Under the pieces are notes generated by a model that saw only the letters and a program-made list of their open reading frames with translations, did not search any database and had not been told where the DNA came from. Shown here in pieces: positions 1 to 7,477 of a DNA stretch of 64,000 bases. Positions within the stretch are counted from its first letter, which is position 1; every line of letters begins with the position of its first letter. Made by a program: the position numbers and the translations under genes. The DNA comes from an uncultured Clostridium sp. (GTDB lineage: Bacteria > Bacillota > Clostridia > Clostridiales > Clostridiaceae), in assembly GCA_900547475.1 (NCBI GenBank), contig URGW01000004.1, positions 62,001 through 126,000 on the forward strand, given 5' to 3'.

Positions 1-255
1 ATCTCCTGTTCTTTTTGGAGAATATTCATCTACACTTATAACAGTACTATTAAATTCCTTATTATCTAAGATATTAATATAATCTTTAGAATTAGTTGGT
101 TCTTTTGTTCTAAACCATTTGACATCTAAAACCTCTGCTCCATAATCAGAATATGCACTTATATTGCTATTAGTAGCTAGTACCTTACTAGAAGATAATA
201 TTCCAAAAATAATACATATAATTAATAATATTTTAATCCCTTTACCTTTTAACAC
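1..255 (-). CDS. secreted protein of the SipW/matrix operon (3' end outside window)
   Basis: An open frame of 85 codons runs from a GTG at 255 to the window edge without a stop. A GAGGTGA ribosome site overlaps the stop codon of sipW, so the gene is translationally linked to it. The first ~27 residues form a classical signal peptide: basic start (LKGKGIK), hydrophobic core rich in I/L, then SSSKVLA before the likely cleavage site. The remaining ~58 residues are hydrophilic and I do not recognise the family. Its position as last visible gene of the matrix operon suggests an exported accessory or minor fibre subunit, but it has a Sec-type signal rather than the LAWFT-type SipW signal. Function is inferred from context only. 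Confidence 0.7.
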   Translation of the reverse strand, partial: MLKGKGIKILLIICIIFGILSSSKVLATNSNISAYSDYGAEVLDVKWFRTKEPTNSKDYINILDNKEFNSTVISVDEYSPKRTGD

Positions 256-262
256 TTATTTA

Positions 263-775
263 TCACCTCAACTTTTTATATCTACTTTTAAATATCTCTG
301 TTAATACAACAATTAACAGTATAGCTCCTAAAACTATAAATATATTATTCTGAATAAATAACATTATTGAGCCTAATACAGGTATTGTAACAACAACCTT
401 TCCTACTATCATATCTCTAGTTACAGGAAATGAATCAACAGTATCGTTAGCATCACCTTGTGTTACATAGTATTCACCATTGTTTTTTTCTTCAACAATT
501 CTATGAGTTACAATGCTATTAGTTTGATCTCCAGAAAAAGTAACAATATCACCAACTTCAATTTTATTTCCTTGATAATCCTTGATAATAATTAGGCTTC
601 CTGGATTTATAGTTGGAGCCATACTTCCTGTAAGTACATTAAAAAAGGCAAAATTTCCAATCTTCTTTACACCTTTATATTCATTAGCACTAAAAGATAC
701 TATACTAACTACTAATATCACAGCTATAAAAGCATAAAAAAACACATTATATAAAACTTTAATTATATTTTTCAT
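263..775 (-). CDS. sipW: SipW-type signal peptidase I
   Basis: Membrane signal peptidase of the ER/archaeal type, which removes the signal peptides of matrix-fibre proteins such as TasA, camelysin and BsaA. It has an N-terminal membrane segment (about residues 8-29), the catalytic serine in the motif LTGSMAPT (Ser51), a histidine in place of the usual lysine (THRI, His91) and the acidic TQGDAND motif around residues 106-112, then a second membrane segment near the C-terminus (about 130-160). The 170-residue length is normal for the family. The gene lies directly downstream of a BsaA-like gene and an LPQTG gene, with its own AAAGGAG site. A hairpin at 887-918 precedes it, so its expression may be lower than that of the fibre gene. 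Confidence 0.93.
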   Translation of the reverse strand: MKNIIKVLYNVFFYAFIAVILVVSIVSFSANEYKGVKKIGNFAFFNVLTGSMAPTINPGSLIIIKDYQGNKIEVGDIVTFSGDQTNSIVTHRIVEEKNNGEYYVTQGDANDTVDSFPVTRDMIVGKVVVTIPVLGSIMLFIQNNIFIVLGAILLIVVLTEIFKSRYKKLR

Positions 776-886
776 TTAACTCTACTCCTTTGTTAAACAG
801 ATATTTAAAATAATATAAAAAACTACCTCTTACTTTCAGTTAATTTTCATTAACTAAATTAAAACTTAAAATCTCACTTACTACAA

Positions 887-918
887 AAGACTAACTGGTA
901 ATAACTCCAAGTTAGTCT
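887..918 (-). terminator. hairpin between LPQTG gene and sipW
   Basis: AAAGACTAACT and AAGTTAGTCTTT form an 11-12 bp stem with a 9-nt loop. Read on the minus strand it is followed by TTTTGTAG, so it probably acts as a partial intrinsic terminator that sets the ratio of matrix protein to peptidase. Confidence 0.6.
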
Positions 919-929
919 TTATCTTTAAG

Positions 930-1598
930 TTATTTTTTTATTAGATTATATCCAACTAATATTGATAATGCTGATATTAAAACTACATGTATAATATTGT
1001 CTTTACCAGTTTGGGGTAGTTTTGAAACATTATTAGGGTAATTACTGTAATCCTCATATTCCTCATTAATAAAGAAATTAATATTAAAAATACCATCTTT
1101 ACTTTGAAAATCATTTCCTACAGAACTTCCATCTAATTCAGCAATTATCTTTAATACAGATTCATCACTTTTTATTATTTTTCCCAAATTTATATAGTTG
1201 TTATTAAGAATATCTATATCAGATGCTTTTCCTTGATAAATAACTTTATCATCATATATTAAAGTTATTTCTAATTTGTCTAATAAATAAAATTCATCTT
1301 CTTTATTAGTTATTTCTTCTGCATTCATTACTATATTAAATACTTTATTAGATTTATTTTTTATTAGTAAGTCTTTCTCTATATAATCTCCTGGCATAAG
1401 ATTGCTTGCACTTATAAAAACAGAGATTTCCTCATTATTATTAAATAAATTATTATTTCCTATAATTAATTCTGACTCTATATTATCTATTGATATTCCA
1501 TTTATAGTATCTGCTTTTACATTATTAAATGGAGTAATAATTATAGTAATAAAAATTATAAATAATGTTTTATATATCCAGTTCATTTTTTTACTCAT
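930..1598 (-). CDS. LPQTG-anchored accessory protein of the matrix operon
   Basis: A 222-residue exported protein. It has an N-terminal hydrophobic signal (residues 8-28, ending NNVKAD), a beta-rich body containing LMPGDYIEKDLLIKN (residues 67-81), and a C-terminal sorting signal: LPQTG at 194-198, a hydrophobic stretch and a KK tail. The phrase 'PGDxxxKDxxIKN' is shared with the BsaA-like neighbour and with the camelysin/TasA fold, so this is probably a matrix-family domain given a sortase anchor. It could tether fibres to the cell wall. It starts 13 nt after the upstream stop and has almost no Shine-Dalgarno sequence, which suggests translational coupling. No sortase gene is visible in the window. 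Confidence 0.85.
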   Translation of the reverse strand: MSKKMNWIYKTLFIIFITIIITPFNNVKADTINGISIDNIESELIIGNNNLFNNNEEISVFISASNLMPGDYIEKDLLIKNKSNKVFNIVMNAEEITNKEDEFYLLDKLEITLIYDDKVIYQGKASDIDILNNNYINLGKIIKSDESVLKIIAELDGSSVGNDFQSKDGIFNINFFINEEYEDYSNYPNNVSKLPQTGKDNIIHVVLISALSILVGYNLIKK

Positions 1599-1611
1599 TA
1601 TTTTTTATTAA

Positions 1612-2313
1612 TTAGTTATTGCTAGATGAATTATTAACATGAGTTTTTCCATTTGCTGTTTTATAAGAATCTACTAAATTATCTAACATATTAGTAATAC
1701 TAGCTTCTACAGTTGCAGTGGTTTTCCACGTTTCTTTGTAAGCATCTTTATTTACTTGAACTGTTTCAGATTCAATTTTTACACTCATTTCTTTATTAGC
1801 ATATTTACTTTGATCTGTTATTGATCCACTTAATCTAACTGCATCTAATAACTTTTCTGTTTTCATTTCAATAGCCTTAGAGTTTACAGGTAGTATACTT
1901 GTATAATAGAAATATCCATCATTTCCGTATACCCATGTAGCTCCTTTAGTTATTCCTGATTCCTTTAATAAAGTTTGAACATTTGTATCAAAAACTAATT
2001 GTATTGAATCAGTGTCTAAAGTTTTATCCTCTTGTTCTCCATTCATCCATACTGGTGTTATTTTAACCCTTAATAATGCATCTGAATTTCCTGTGTTTTT
2101 TATCCATACATCCTTATTCACTTCATCACCTGGTAGTAAACCTTGTGAAGCTCTTGTTTCATCAAAATCTTCTACTATTTCATGACTAATTGATCCTGTA
2201 GTAAAATTACTTGTCTTTGTCTCTGTAGATGTAAACCAAGCTAATGATCCACCTACTACTGTTATTGCTAATACTCCTGCTGCTATTGTTATTGATAATT
2301 TTTTCTTATTCAT
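1612..2313 (-). CDS. BsaA/TasA/camelysin-family matrix protein with SipW-dependent signal
   Basis: A 233-residue exported fibre subunit. Its N-terminus carries the SipW-dependent signal: basic MNKKK, a hydrophobic core, then SLAWFTSTET (residues 23-32), where SipW cleaves. The body has the family hallmark LLPGDEVNKDVWIKNTGNSD (about residues 59-78) followed by a beta-sandwich. In other Firmicutes these proteins polymerise into extracellular matrix or pellicle fibres (TasA in Bacillus, BsaA in C. perfringens). The gene begins with a GGGGGAT ribosome site. It is the first gene after a leader carrying a c-di-GMP-II riboswitch pair and a terminator, so its expression is predicted to follow cellular c-di-GMP. 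The C-terminus is Ser/Asn rich and has no sorting signal. Confidence 0.9.
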   Translation of the reverse strand: MNKKKLSITIAAGVLAITVVGGSLAWFTSTETKTSNFTTGSISHEIVEDFDETRASQGLLPGDEVNKDVWIKNTGNSDALLRVKITPVWMNGEQEDKTLDTDSIQLVFDTNVQTLLKESGITKGATWVYGNDGYFYYTSILPVNSKAIEMKTEKLLDAVRLSGSITDQSKYANKEMSVKIESETVQVNKDAYKETWKTTATVEASITNMLDNLVDSYKTANGKTHVNNSSSNN

Positions 2314-2377
2314 TCTATAATCCCCCTAAACCTATTTGTCTTAATATATATTTAAATATTTTTTATATAACTTTAAG

Positions 2378-2436
2378 CAAAAATAAAAGCCATTATATAT
2401 AAAAGTATTTATAAAAATATTTTTATATATAATGGC
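2378..2436 (-). terminator. riboswitch expression-platform terminator
   Basis: On the minus strand GCCATTATATATAAAA pairs over 16 bp with TTTTATATATAATGGC across a 16-nt loop, followed by TTTTATTTTTGC. The 5' arm begins with CCATTA, which is also the 3' strand of P1 of the proximal aptamer. Aptamer closure and terminator formation should therefore be mutually exclusive. Confidence 0.85.
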
Positions 2437-2503
2437 CGGTTGCACTACTGCTTCAATATATTCCAAGTGCCCAAATACAGAATATACATCTTAAGCTCCA
2501 TTA
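2430..2503 (-). promoter_or_regulatory. c-di-GMP-II riboswitch aptamer (proximal)
   Basis: Read on the minus strand this matches the class II cyclic-di-GMP aptamer known from C. acetobutylicum. It has TTGGGCACTTG, a variable hairpin, then AGTAGTGCAACCGGCC, with a GATG-containing 5' part. P1 is formed by TAATGG at the 5' end and CCATTA at the 3' end. The GGGCAC and GTGCAACC pseudoknot strands are both intact. It lies ~115 nt upstream of the BsaA-like start, directly before the terminator. Ligand binding should hold CCATTA in P1 and prevent the terminator, an ON switch. Recognition is from the consensus held in memory; the ON prediction is inference. Confidence 0.85.
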
Positions 2504-2583
2504 AATCCTAAATATGGTTAATAATTACAACAATTGATAAAAAAATATTATAATCATAGTATCTTATTATTTCTATAATTATA

Positions 2584-2655
2584 ATAGCCAATTACACTAG
2601 TATATCGATATACTCCAAGTATCCAAATACATAATATATTTCTCAAAATCTATAT
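2584..2655 (-). promoter_or_regulatory. second, divergent c-di-GMP-II-like aptamer (distal)
   Basis: Minus-strand reading gives TTTGGATACTTGG, a strong small hairpin (GAGTATATCGATATAC), then CTAGTGTAATTGGCTA. This is the same layout as the proximal aptamer, with GGGCAC changed to GGATAC and GTGCAACC changed to GTGTAATT. The changes keep pairing through A-U and G-U pairs. The element starts about at the predicted transcription start. No terminator follows it directly, so it may act with the proximal aptamer or be a decaying copy. Confidence 0.6.
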
Positions 2656-2659
2656 CTAA

Positions 2660-2688
2660 ATTATATATTCATATTATATTTTTGTCAA
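2660..2688 (-). promoter_or_regulatory. sigma-A promoter of the matrix operon leader
   Basis: On the minus strand a perfect TTGACA (2683-2688) and perfect TATAAT (2660-2665) are separated by 17 bp. Transcription would start near 2653, giving a leader of ~340 nt that contains both aptamers and the terminator before the BsaA-like start at 2313. Confidence 0.85.
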
Positions 2689-3020
2689 TATTTTCCATCA
2701 ACATTAGCTACTTTTTTATATTTTTTATATTTTACTATACTTTTTTTGATTAATTATTTATTTTTAAATATATATATTGATAAATATATATCCCCTTAAA
2801 TCTATATTTGATCCAACAAATCCTGTATATCCAACTAAGGCTATGGTCAATTATTTCACTTCCTTAAAAATTTTAATTTTTACATTTTTTTAAATTTATT
2901 TACTGTGTTTTCATTTTATTTATCCATTCAATTATTATATTAAATAACAAATATAAACCTAATTAATCAAATATTTTGAATTTAACTATTATATATAGGT
3001 AATATTTAATCTAAATAAAG
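2689..3020. other. AT-rich intergenic region
   Basis: Lies between the matrix promoter and the terminator of the kinase operon. I see no reading frame with a ribosome site and no clear repeat here, only long A/T runs that may serve as UP elements or regulator sites for the matrix promoter. Confidence 0.5.
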
Positions 3021-3092
3021 AAAGTCTATATAAAAATTTAAGTATTAGTAAATTACCTTTTACCTTAACATTACATTTTAATATAGACTTTT
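3021..3092 (-). terminator. terminator of the efflux/two-component operon
   Basis: AAAGTCTATAT at the left and ATATAGACTTTT at the right form the outer stem of a long hairpin with a partly paired interior. On the minus strand a T-rich tail (TTTCTTTATTT) follows. It lies 65 nt downstream of the histidine kinase stop. Confidence 0.65.
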
Positions 3093-3157
3093 ACCTATTT
3101 ATTTTCTTCTACTTATAATAATTTATCACTATTTGAATAATACATTGATGCATAACT

Positions 3158-4768
3158 TTATATTTCTATTTCAAACACAGTTTTATACTTTCTTTGAAGG
3201 GATTTATTTAACTTAATAGTTCCATTATGCATTTCTACTATAGTTTTAGTTATTGCAAGACCTAATCCAGAACCTTGCTTTGTATTCCTTGATTCATCTC
3301 CAACAGTAAATGGGGAAAATATATCATTAACTATCTCCTGCGGAATACCTACTCCATTGTCTGCAATAATAATTTTATAACTTCCTCTTTCACCACTTAA
3401 AGCAACATAAATCTCTGTTCCTACAGGATTATGTTTCATAGCATTTCCTAAAATATTATCTAAAACCCTTTGAAACTGTACCTTATCAATTTTACATTCC
3501 ATTACTTTTTCAGGAATATCTACTTCAATACTAAATCCATTTTCTAAAATATCCTCATACTTAATTGCTATATATTCTCTTAGATATTCAGCTAAATCTA
3601 CATCTTCAAGAACTAACTTAAAATTAGGATGTTCTAATTTACTATATTCATAGAAAATATTAATAAGCTCCGTTAGTCGATTTGCTTTAGAATAAATAAT
3701 ATTAAAATATTTTTCATATTCATCAGGAGAAATAACTCCATCCGCTAATGCCTTAGAATACCCTTGAATCGTAGTTATTGGAGTTTTTAAATCGTGAGAA
3801 ATATCAGCTAACATACTTTGCTTATCTTTAATCAATTTATCTCTTTCCATTTCACTACTTTCTAACTTGTTTACCATAACATTAAAGCTTTCACAAATTT
3901 CAACAAACTCCTTAGGTCCAGAATATATTATTTCCTCATTATTCTTTCCTTCTGATAAAATTTGCATTGCTCTATTTAACTTATTCAAAGGCTTTTGAAC
4001 CTTCTTTTTTAAAAATAATCCAAAAATAATAGTACATATTATACAAGCAATAAAAAATAGCCCAAAAGAAATATTATTTAATTTATCAAAACTTTCATAT
4101 AAAACTTCTTCATTAACTTTTTTTGACTTTATGATGGCCGTTCTATTTTCTCCATTTTTATTAACATAAGTATATTTAGTTAAATAATATTCCTTTGGGT
4201 AATCACCAGTTATATATCCTAACTCCTCTTCTGTATACGAATTGATATTATCAGAATTATCTCCTAAATGATACACCACATTTAGATTGCTATCTAACAC
4301 TTTAAACCAGCCCTTATCAATATTGTAATAAGATTCTCCATTCTCATTAATATCATATGGAGTTGATATTATAATTTTATAATCATTATTATCTTCACCT
4401 TTAAAATCATAAATACCTGTATAAATATACTCTCCTTCATAATTCTGAATAAAATTTAATTCACTTTCTGTATATTTGTCCTTATTATTAGATGAACTAT
4501 AAATAATATAATTATTTTCATTTAGAATTTCTATTTCTCCATTACGACCAGCTATAGATTTTACATTTAAATTATCAAAGGCTTCTTCCACAAGTAACTT
4601 TTTATCATCAACACTTAATCCTAATCCAAAATTATATTTTTTATCAAATACCATTGATACTATACTGTTTATTATTACCCAAGTTATCATAATTACGATA
4701 CTATAAAATATATAATTTTTTAGTAATAATAAAAATATACTACCTCGTTTTTTCTTATAGTTTTTCAA
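3158..4768 (-). CDS. sensor histidine kinase of the efflux operon
   Basis: A 536-residue membrane kinase. TM1 spans about residues 11-40, an extracellular sensor region 41-230, and TM2 232-254, followed by a HAMP linker (255-308). The HisKA H-box is DISHDLKTP (His325), and the ATPase domain shows the N-box (ILGNAMKHN), G1 (DNGVGIP) and G2 (GSGLGL). The frame begins with TTG and overlaps the response regulator stop by 14 nt, so the two are translationally coupled. It closes a five-gene operon with a MacAB-like exporter, an arrangement common for sensing and exporting envelope-active compounds. The ligand cannot be read from the sequence. Confidence 0.92.
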   Translation of the reverse strand: MKNYKKKRGSIFLLLLKNYIFYSIVIMITWVIINSIVSMVFDKKYNFGLGLSVDDKKLLVEEAFDNLNVKSIAGRNGEIEILNENNYIIYSSSNNKDKYTESELNFIQNYEGEYIYTGIYDFKGEDNNDYKIIISTPYDINENGESYYNIDKGWFKVLDSNLNVVYHLGDNSDNINSYTEEELGYITGDYPKEYYLTKYTYVNKNGENRTAIIKSKKVNEEVLYESFDKLNNISFGLFFIACIICTIIFGLFLKKKVQKPLNKLNRAMQILSEGKNNEEIIYSGPKEFVEICESFNVMVNKLESSEMERDKLIKDKQSMLADISHDLKTPITTIQGYSKALADGVISPDEYEKYFNIIYSKANRLTELINIFYEYSKLEHPNFKLVLEDVDLAEYLREYIAIKYEDILENGFSIEVDIPEKVMECKIDKVQFQRVLDNILGNAMKHNPVGTEIYVALSGERGSYKIIIADNGVGIPQEIVNDIFSPFTVGDESRNTKQGSGLGLAITKTIVEMHNGTIKLNKSLQRKYKTVFEIEI

Positions 4769-5450
4769 ATTTATAACCTAACCCCCTAATAGTTTTTACG
4801 TATATAGGATTTTTAGGATCTGGTTCTACTTTTTCTCTTATTCTAGAAATATGAACCATAAGAGAATTATCATCACTTTGATAATACTCACCATTTATAA
4901 ATTTATATATTTGTGCCTTAGTAAAAACTCTTCCTGGCTTTTGCATTAATAATGCTAATATCTTATACTCAGTTGCTGTAAGCTGAACTTCCACTCCATT
5001 TTTAATTACAATTCTATCTTCATAATTTAAAGTAATTTCACCAATAGTTATAATATTATCTTCTTCTGAATCGTTAACTTTAAATTCATAACTCCTTCTT
5101 AAAAGAGACTTTACCCTTGCAAGCACCTCTAAAGGATTAAAAGGCTTAGTTAGATAATCATCTGCCCCTAAATCAAGTCCTAAAATCTTTTCACTATCTT
5201 GATTTCTAGCTGAAAGAATCAAAATTGGTATTTTACTTATTTCTCTTATCTTTTTAGTAAGTTCATACCCATTCATCTTAGGCATCATTATATCTAAAAT
5301 AGCTAATGAGATCTTATTTTGTAGAAGCTTTTGAAATGCCTCTTCTCCATTTGTTGCTAAAATTAATTCATATCCATCTTTTTCTAAATATAACCTTAAC
5401 AGTTCAATAATATCTTTATCATCTTCTGCAATTAAAATTTTATTTGACAT
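4755..5450 (-). CDS. OmpR/PhoB-family response regulator
   Basis: A 231-residue regulator with a receiver domain (acidic ED at 9-10, phosphoacceptor Asp53 in LDIMMPKMNG, Lys102 in LTKPFNP) and a C-terminal winged-helix DNA-binding domain (about 130-229, with FTKAQIYKFI and the wing motif TIRGLGYKFE). It sits between the permease (22-nt gap, AAGGAG site) and the cognate kinase. It very likely regulates this operon: two CTTAA repeats spaced 11 bp apart at 9142-9157, the spacing used by OmpR-class dimers, lie just upstream of the adaptor promoter. Confidence 0.94.
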   Translation of the reverse strand: MSNKILIAEDDKDIIELLRLYLEKDGYELILATNGEEAFQKLLQNKISLAILDIMMPKMNGYELTKKIREISKIPILILSARNQDSEKILGLDLGADDYLTKPFNPLEVLARVKSLLRRSYEFKVNDSEEDNIITIGEITLNYEDRIVIKNGVEVQLTATEYKILALLMQKPGRVFTKAQIYKFINGEYYQSDDNSLMVHISRIREKVEPDPKNPIYVKTIRGLGYKFEKL

Positions 5451-5471
5451 ATTATCTTTTCTCCTTATACA

Positions 5472-6758
5472 CTATTCATATCTTAATGCATCAATAGGAT
5501 TTAATTTAGCTGCCTTACTTGCTGGATAATAGCCAAAGAATACACCAATACCCATACAGAATCCAACTGCACCTAAAATTGCACCTACATTAGGTTTAGC
5601 TGTATATCCCATTACTTTTGCACCTATAGCTCCCAATATAAATCCTAATATAATTCCTATTATACCTCCAATTATACATATAATTATAGATTCAACAATA
5701 AATTGAATTAATATAATACCTCTACCAGCACCCAAAGCTTTACGTATACCAATTTCTTTGGTTCTTTCAGTTATTGAAACCATCATTATATTCATAACTC
5801 CAATTCCACCTACTAATAATGAAATTCCAGCAACAGCACTAATAGCTAACTTAACACTATTAATCATTTTGTTTGTTGATTCCATCATAGACTCCATACT
5901 AGATCCAACTGGTACTATATTTTTATTTTTTCTATATTCATTAGCAAAGAATTCATTAGTTATATTTAAAACCTCTTCTACATTAACATTATTACTAGGA
6001 AGTATTGTTAAAGAATTATATCCTTTATTTCCACCATTGATGTTTTTAACAACTGAAATTGGAATATATAAACTTGTATTTGTTTTTTCCTTTCCAGAAT
6101 CTACTCCCAAAGCTTTACTTTTATCAAATTCATAAACACCAGAAATATATACTCTAATCATATTACTCCCAACTGTTATTTCAAAACTCTTTCCTAATAC
6201 CTCTTCATATGTATACTGACTTCCAAAATAATCATCTACAAAAATATCACTAACTATAGCAACTTTTCTAAAATCACTTATATCATTATTAGAAATAAAT
6301 CTTCCGGATAAAAGCTTAATGTTTTCTACTTTAAAATAACCATTATTTACACCATATATATCAATATTAGCACTATTTTTTTCATTATTAATTTTATTAT
6401 TTCCTACATTTTCTGAAACAGATATACCTTCTATTTTATCACCTAATGTATTTTTATATTTATCTAACATTTCATCTGTAATATTATCTTGCTCTGTTGG
6501 CTCTACATAAGTAAAACCCTGTATATCAAAATCTTCTGACTCTGTATTCATAGCCTTTTGTTCTAAGTATACATTTATATTTCTAGCTCCAAATCCAGAC
6601 ATTTCATCAGTTATAGAACTAGCTAGTGAGTCTCCAATTGTTACAATTGTTATTACTGAAGCTATACCTATTATTATCCCTAGCATAGTTAAAATTGAAC
6701 GTAACTTATTTGCTAATAAATTACTTATAGATAGCTTAATATTTTCAAGTAATCCCAC
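5472..6758 (-). CDS. MacB-like ABC transporter permease
   Basis: A 428-residue FtsX/MacB permease. One N-terminal membrane helix (about 18-42) is followed by a large extracellular MacB periplasmic-core-like domain (about 45-295), then three C-terminal helices with the conserved ITERTKEIGIRKALGAG segment between them. The start is GTG within TAGTG, overlapping the ATPase stop. With the adaptor and ATPase it should form a tripartite-style exporter of the type used in Gram-positives for antimicrobial peptides or envelope lipids. The substrate is unknown. Confidence 0.92.
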   Translation of the reverse strand: MGLLENIKLSISNLLANKLRSILTMLGIIIGIASVITIVTIGDSLASSITDEMSGFGARNINVYLEQKAMNTESEDFDIQGFTYVEPTEQDNITDEMLDKYKNTLGDKIEGISVSENVGNNKINNEKNSANIDIYGVNNGYFKVENIKLLSGRFISNNDISDFRKVAIVSDIFVDDYFGSQYTYEEVLGKSFEITVGSNMIRVYISGVYEFDKSKALGVDSGKEKTNTSLYIPISVVKNINGGNKGYNSLTILPSNNVNVEEVLNITNEFFANEYRKNKNIVPVGSSMESMMESTNKMINSVKLAISAVAGISLLVGGIGVMNIMMVSITERTKEIGIRKALGAGRGIILIQFIVESIIICIIGGIIGIILGFILGAIGAKVMGYTAKPNVGAILGAVGFCMGIGVFFGYYPASKAAKLNPIDALRYE

Positions 6759-7477
6759 TAAAGACTCCCTCCCTTTCTATCATCTATAATTCTTCCATCC
6801 CTTATAGTTATTACACGAGGACACTCTTCCGCTAACTCTTTACTATGAGTTATAAGAATTATTGTCTTTTTTTGCTTTATGTTTAATTCATGAAAAATGT
6901 TCATAACAATACGACTTGTCTCACTATCTAGAGCACCAGTTGGTTCATCTGCTAGTATTATAGATGGATCATTTGCTAAACTTCTAGCAATTGCAACTCT
7001 TTGCTTTTGCCCTCCTGAAAGCTCATTTGGCTGATGATTGCATCTTTCCTCCATGCCTACCTTTTTAAGAAGTTCAATTGCCCTTTCTGTACGCTTTTTG
7101 CTGCTTATACCTGCATAAAGCATTGGCAATTCTACATTTTTTAGAGCTGAAGTTCTTCCTATAAGATTGAAGTTTTGAAATACAAAACCTATCTTTTGAT
7201 TTCTTATATTATTCATATCTTTTTCTGAGGCATTTCTAACATTAATTCCATCTAAATAATATTCTCCTTCTGTTGGCTTGTCTAAAACCCCAATAATATT
7301 CATTAATGTAGACTTTCCTGATCCTGATTCACCTACAATAGCCACAAATTCACCTTGATATATCTTTAAATCAATTCCATGAAGAATTTCAAGTTCATTA
7401 GGTTCACCAATATAATATCTCTTTACTATATTGTTCATATTAATAAGAAGCTTTTTATCCCTACATTCCTTCATCAT
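6758..7477 (-). CDS. MacB-like ABC transporter ATP-binding protein
   Basis: LolD/MacB-class ATPase with Walker A GESGSGKST (about residues 50-58), Q-loop, signature LSGGQKQR, Walker B IILADEPTGALD and the H-loop histidine (LITHSKE). An in-frame ATG lies further upstream at 7492, but GGGGGAG at 7481-7487 sits 3-6 nt before the paired ATG codons at 7477/7474, so I place the start there (240 or 239 residues). The gene still overlaps the adaptor stop by about 15 nt, indicating coupled translation. Confidence 0.93.
   Translation of the reverse strand: MMKECRDKKLLINMNNIVKRYYIGEPNELEILHGIDLKIYQGEFVAIVGESGSGKSTLMNIIGVLDKPTEGEYYLDGINVRNASEKDMNNIRNQKIGFVFQNFNLIGRTSALKNVELPMLYAGISSKKRTERAIELLKKVGMEERCNHQPNELSGGQKQRVAIARSLANDPSIILADEPTGALDSETSRIVMNIFHELNIKQKKTIILITHSKELAEECPRVITIRDGRIIDDRKGGSL

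Noticed and set aside
2430..2655. GEMM (c-di-GMP-I) riboswitch
   Set aside because: The class I hallmarks (CACGCA...GGCAAACC, tetraloop receptor, GGGU) are absent; the motifs fit class II instead.
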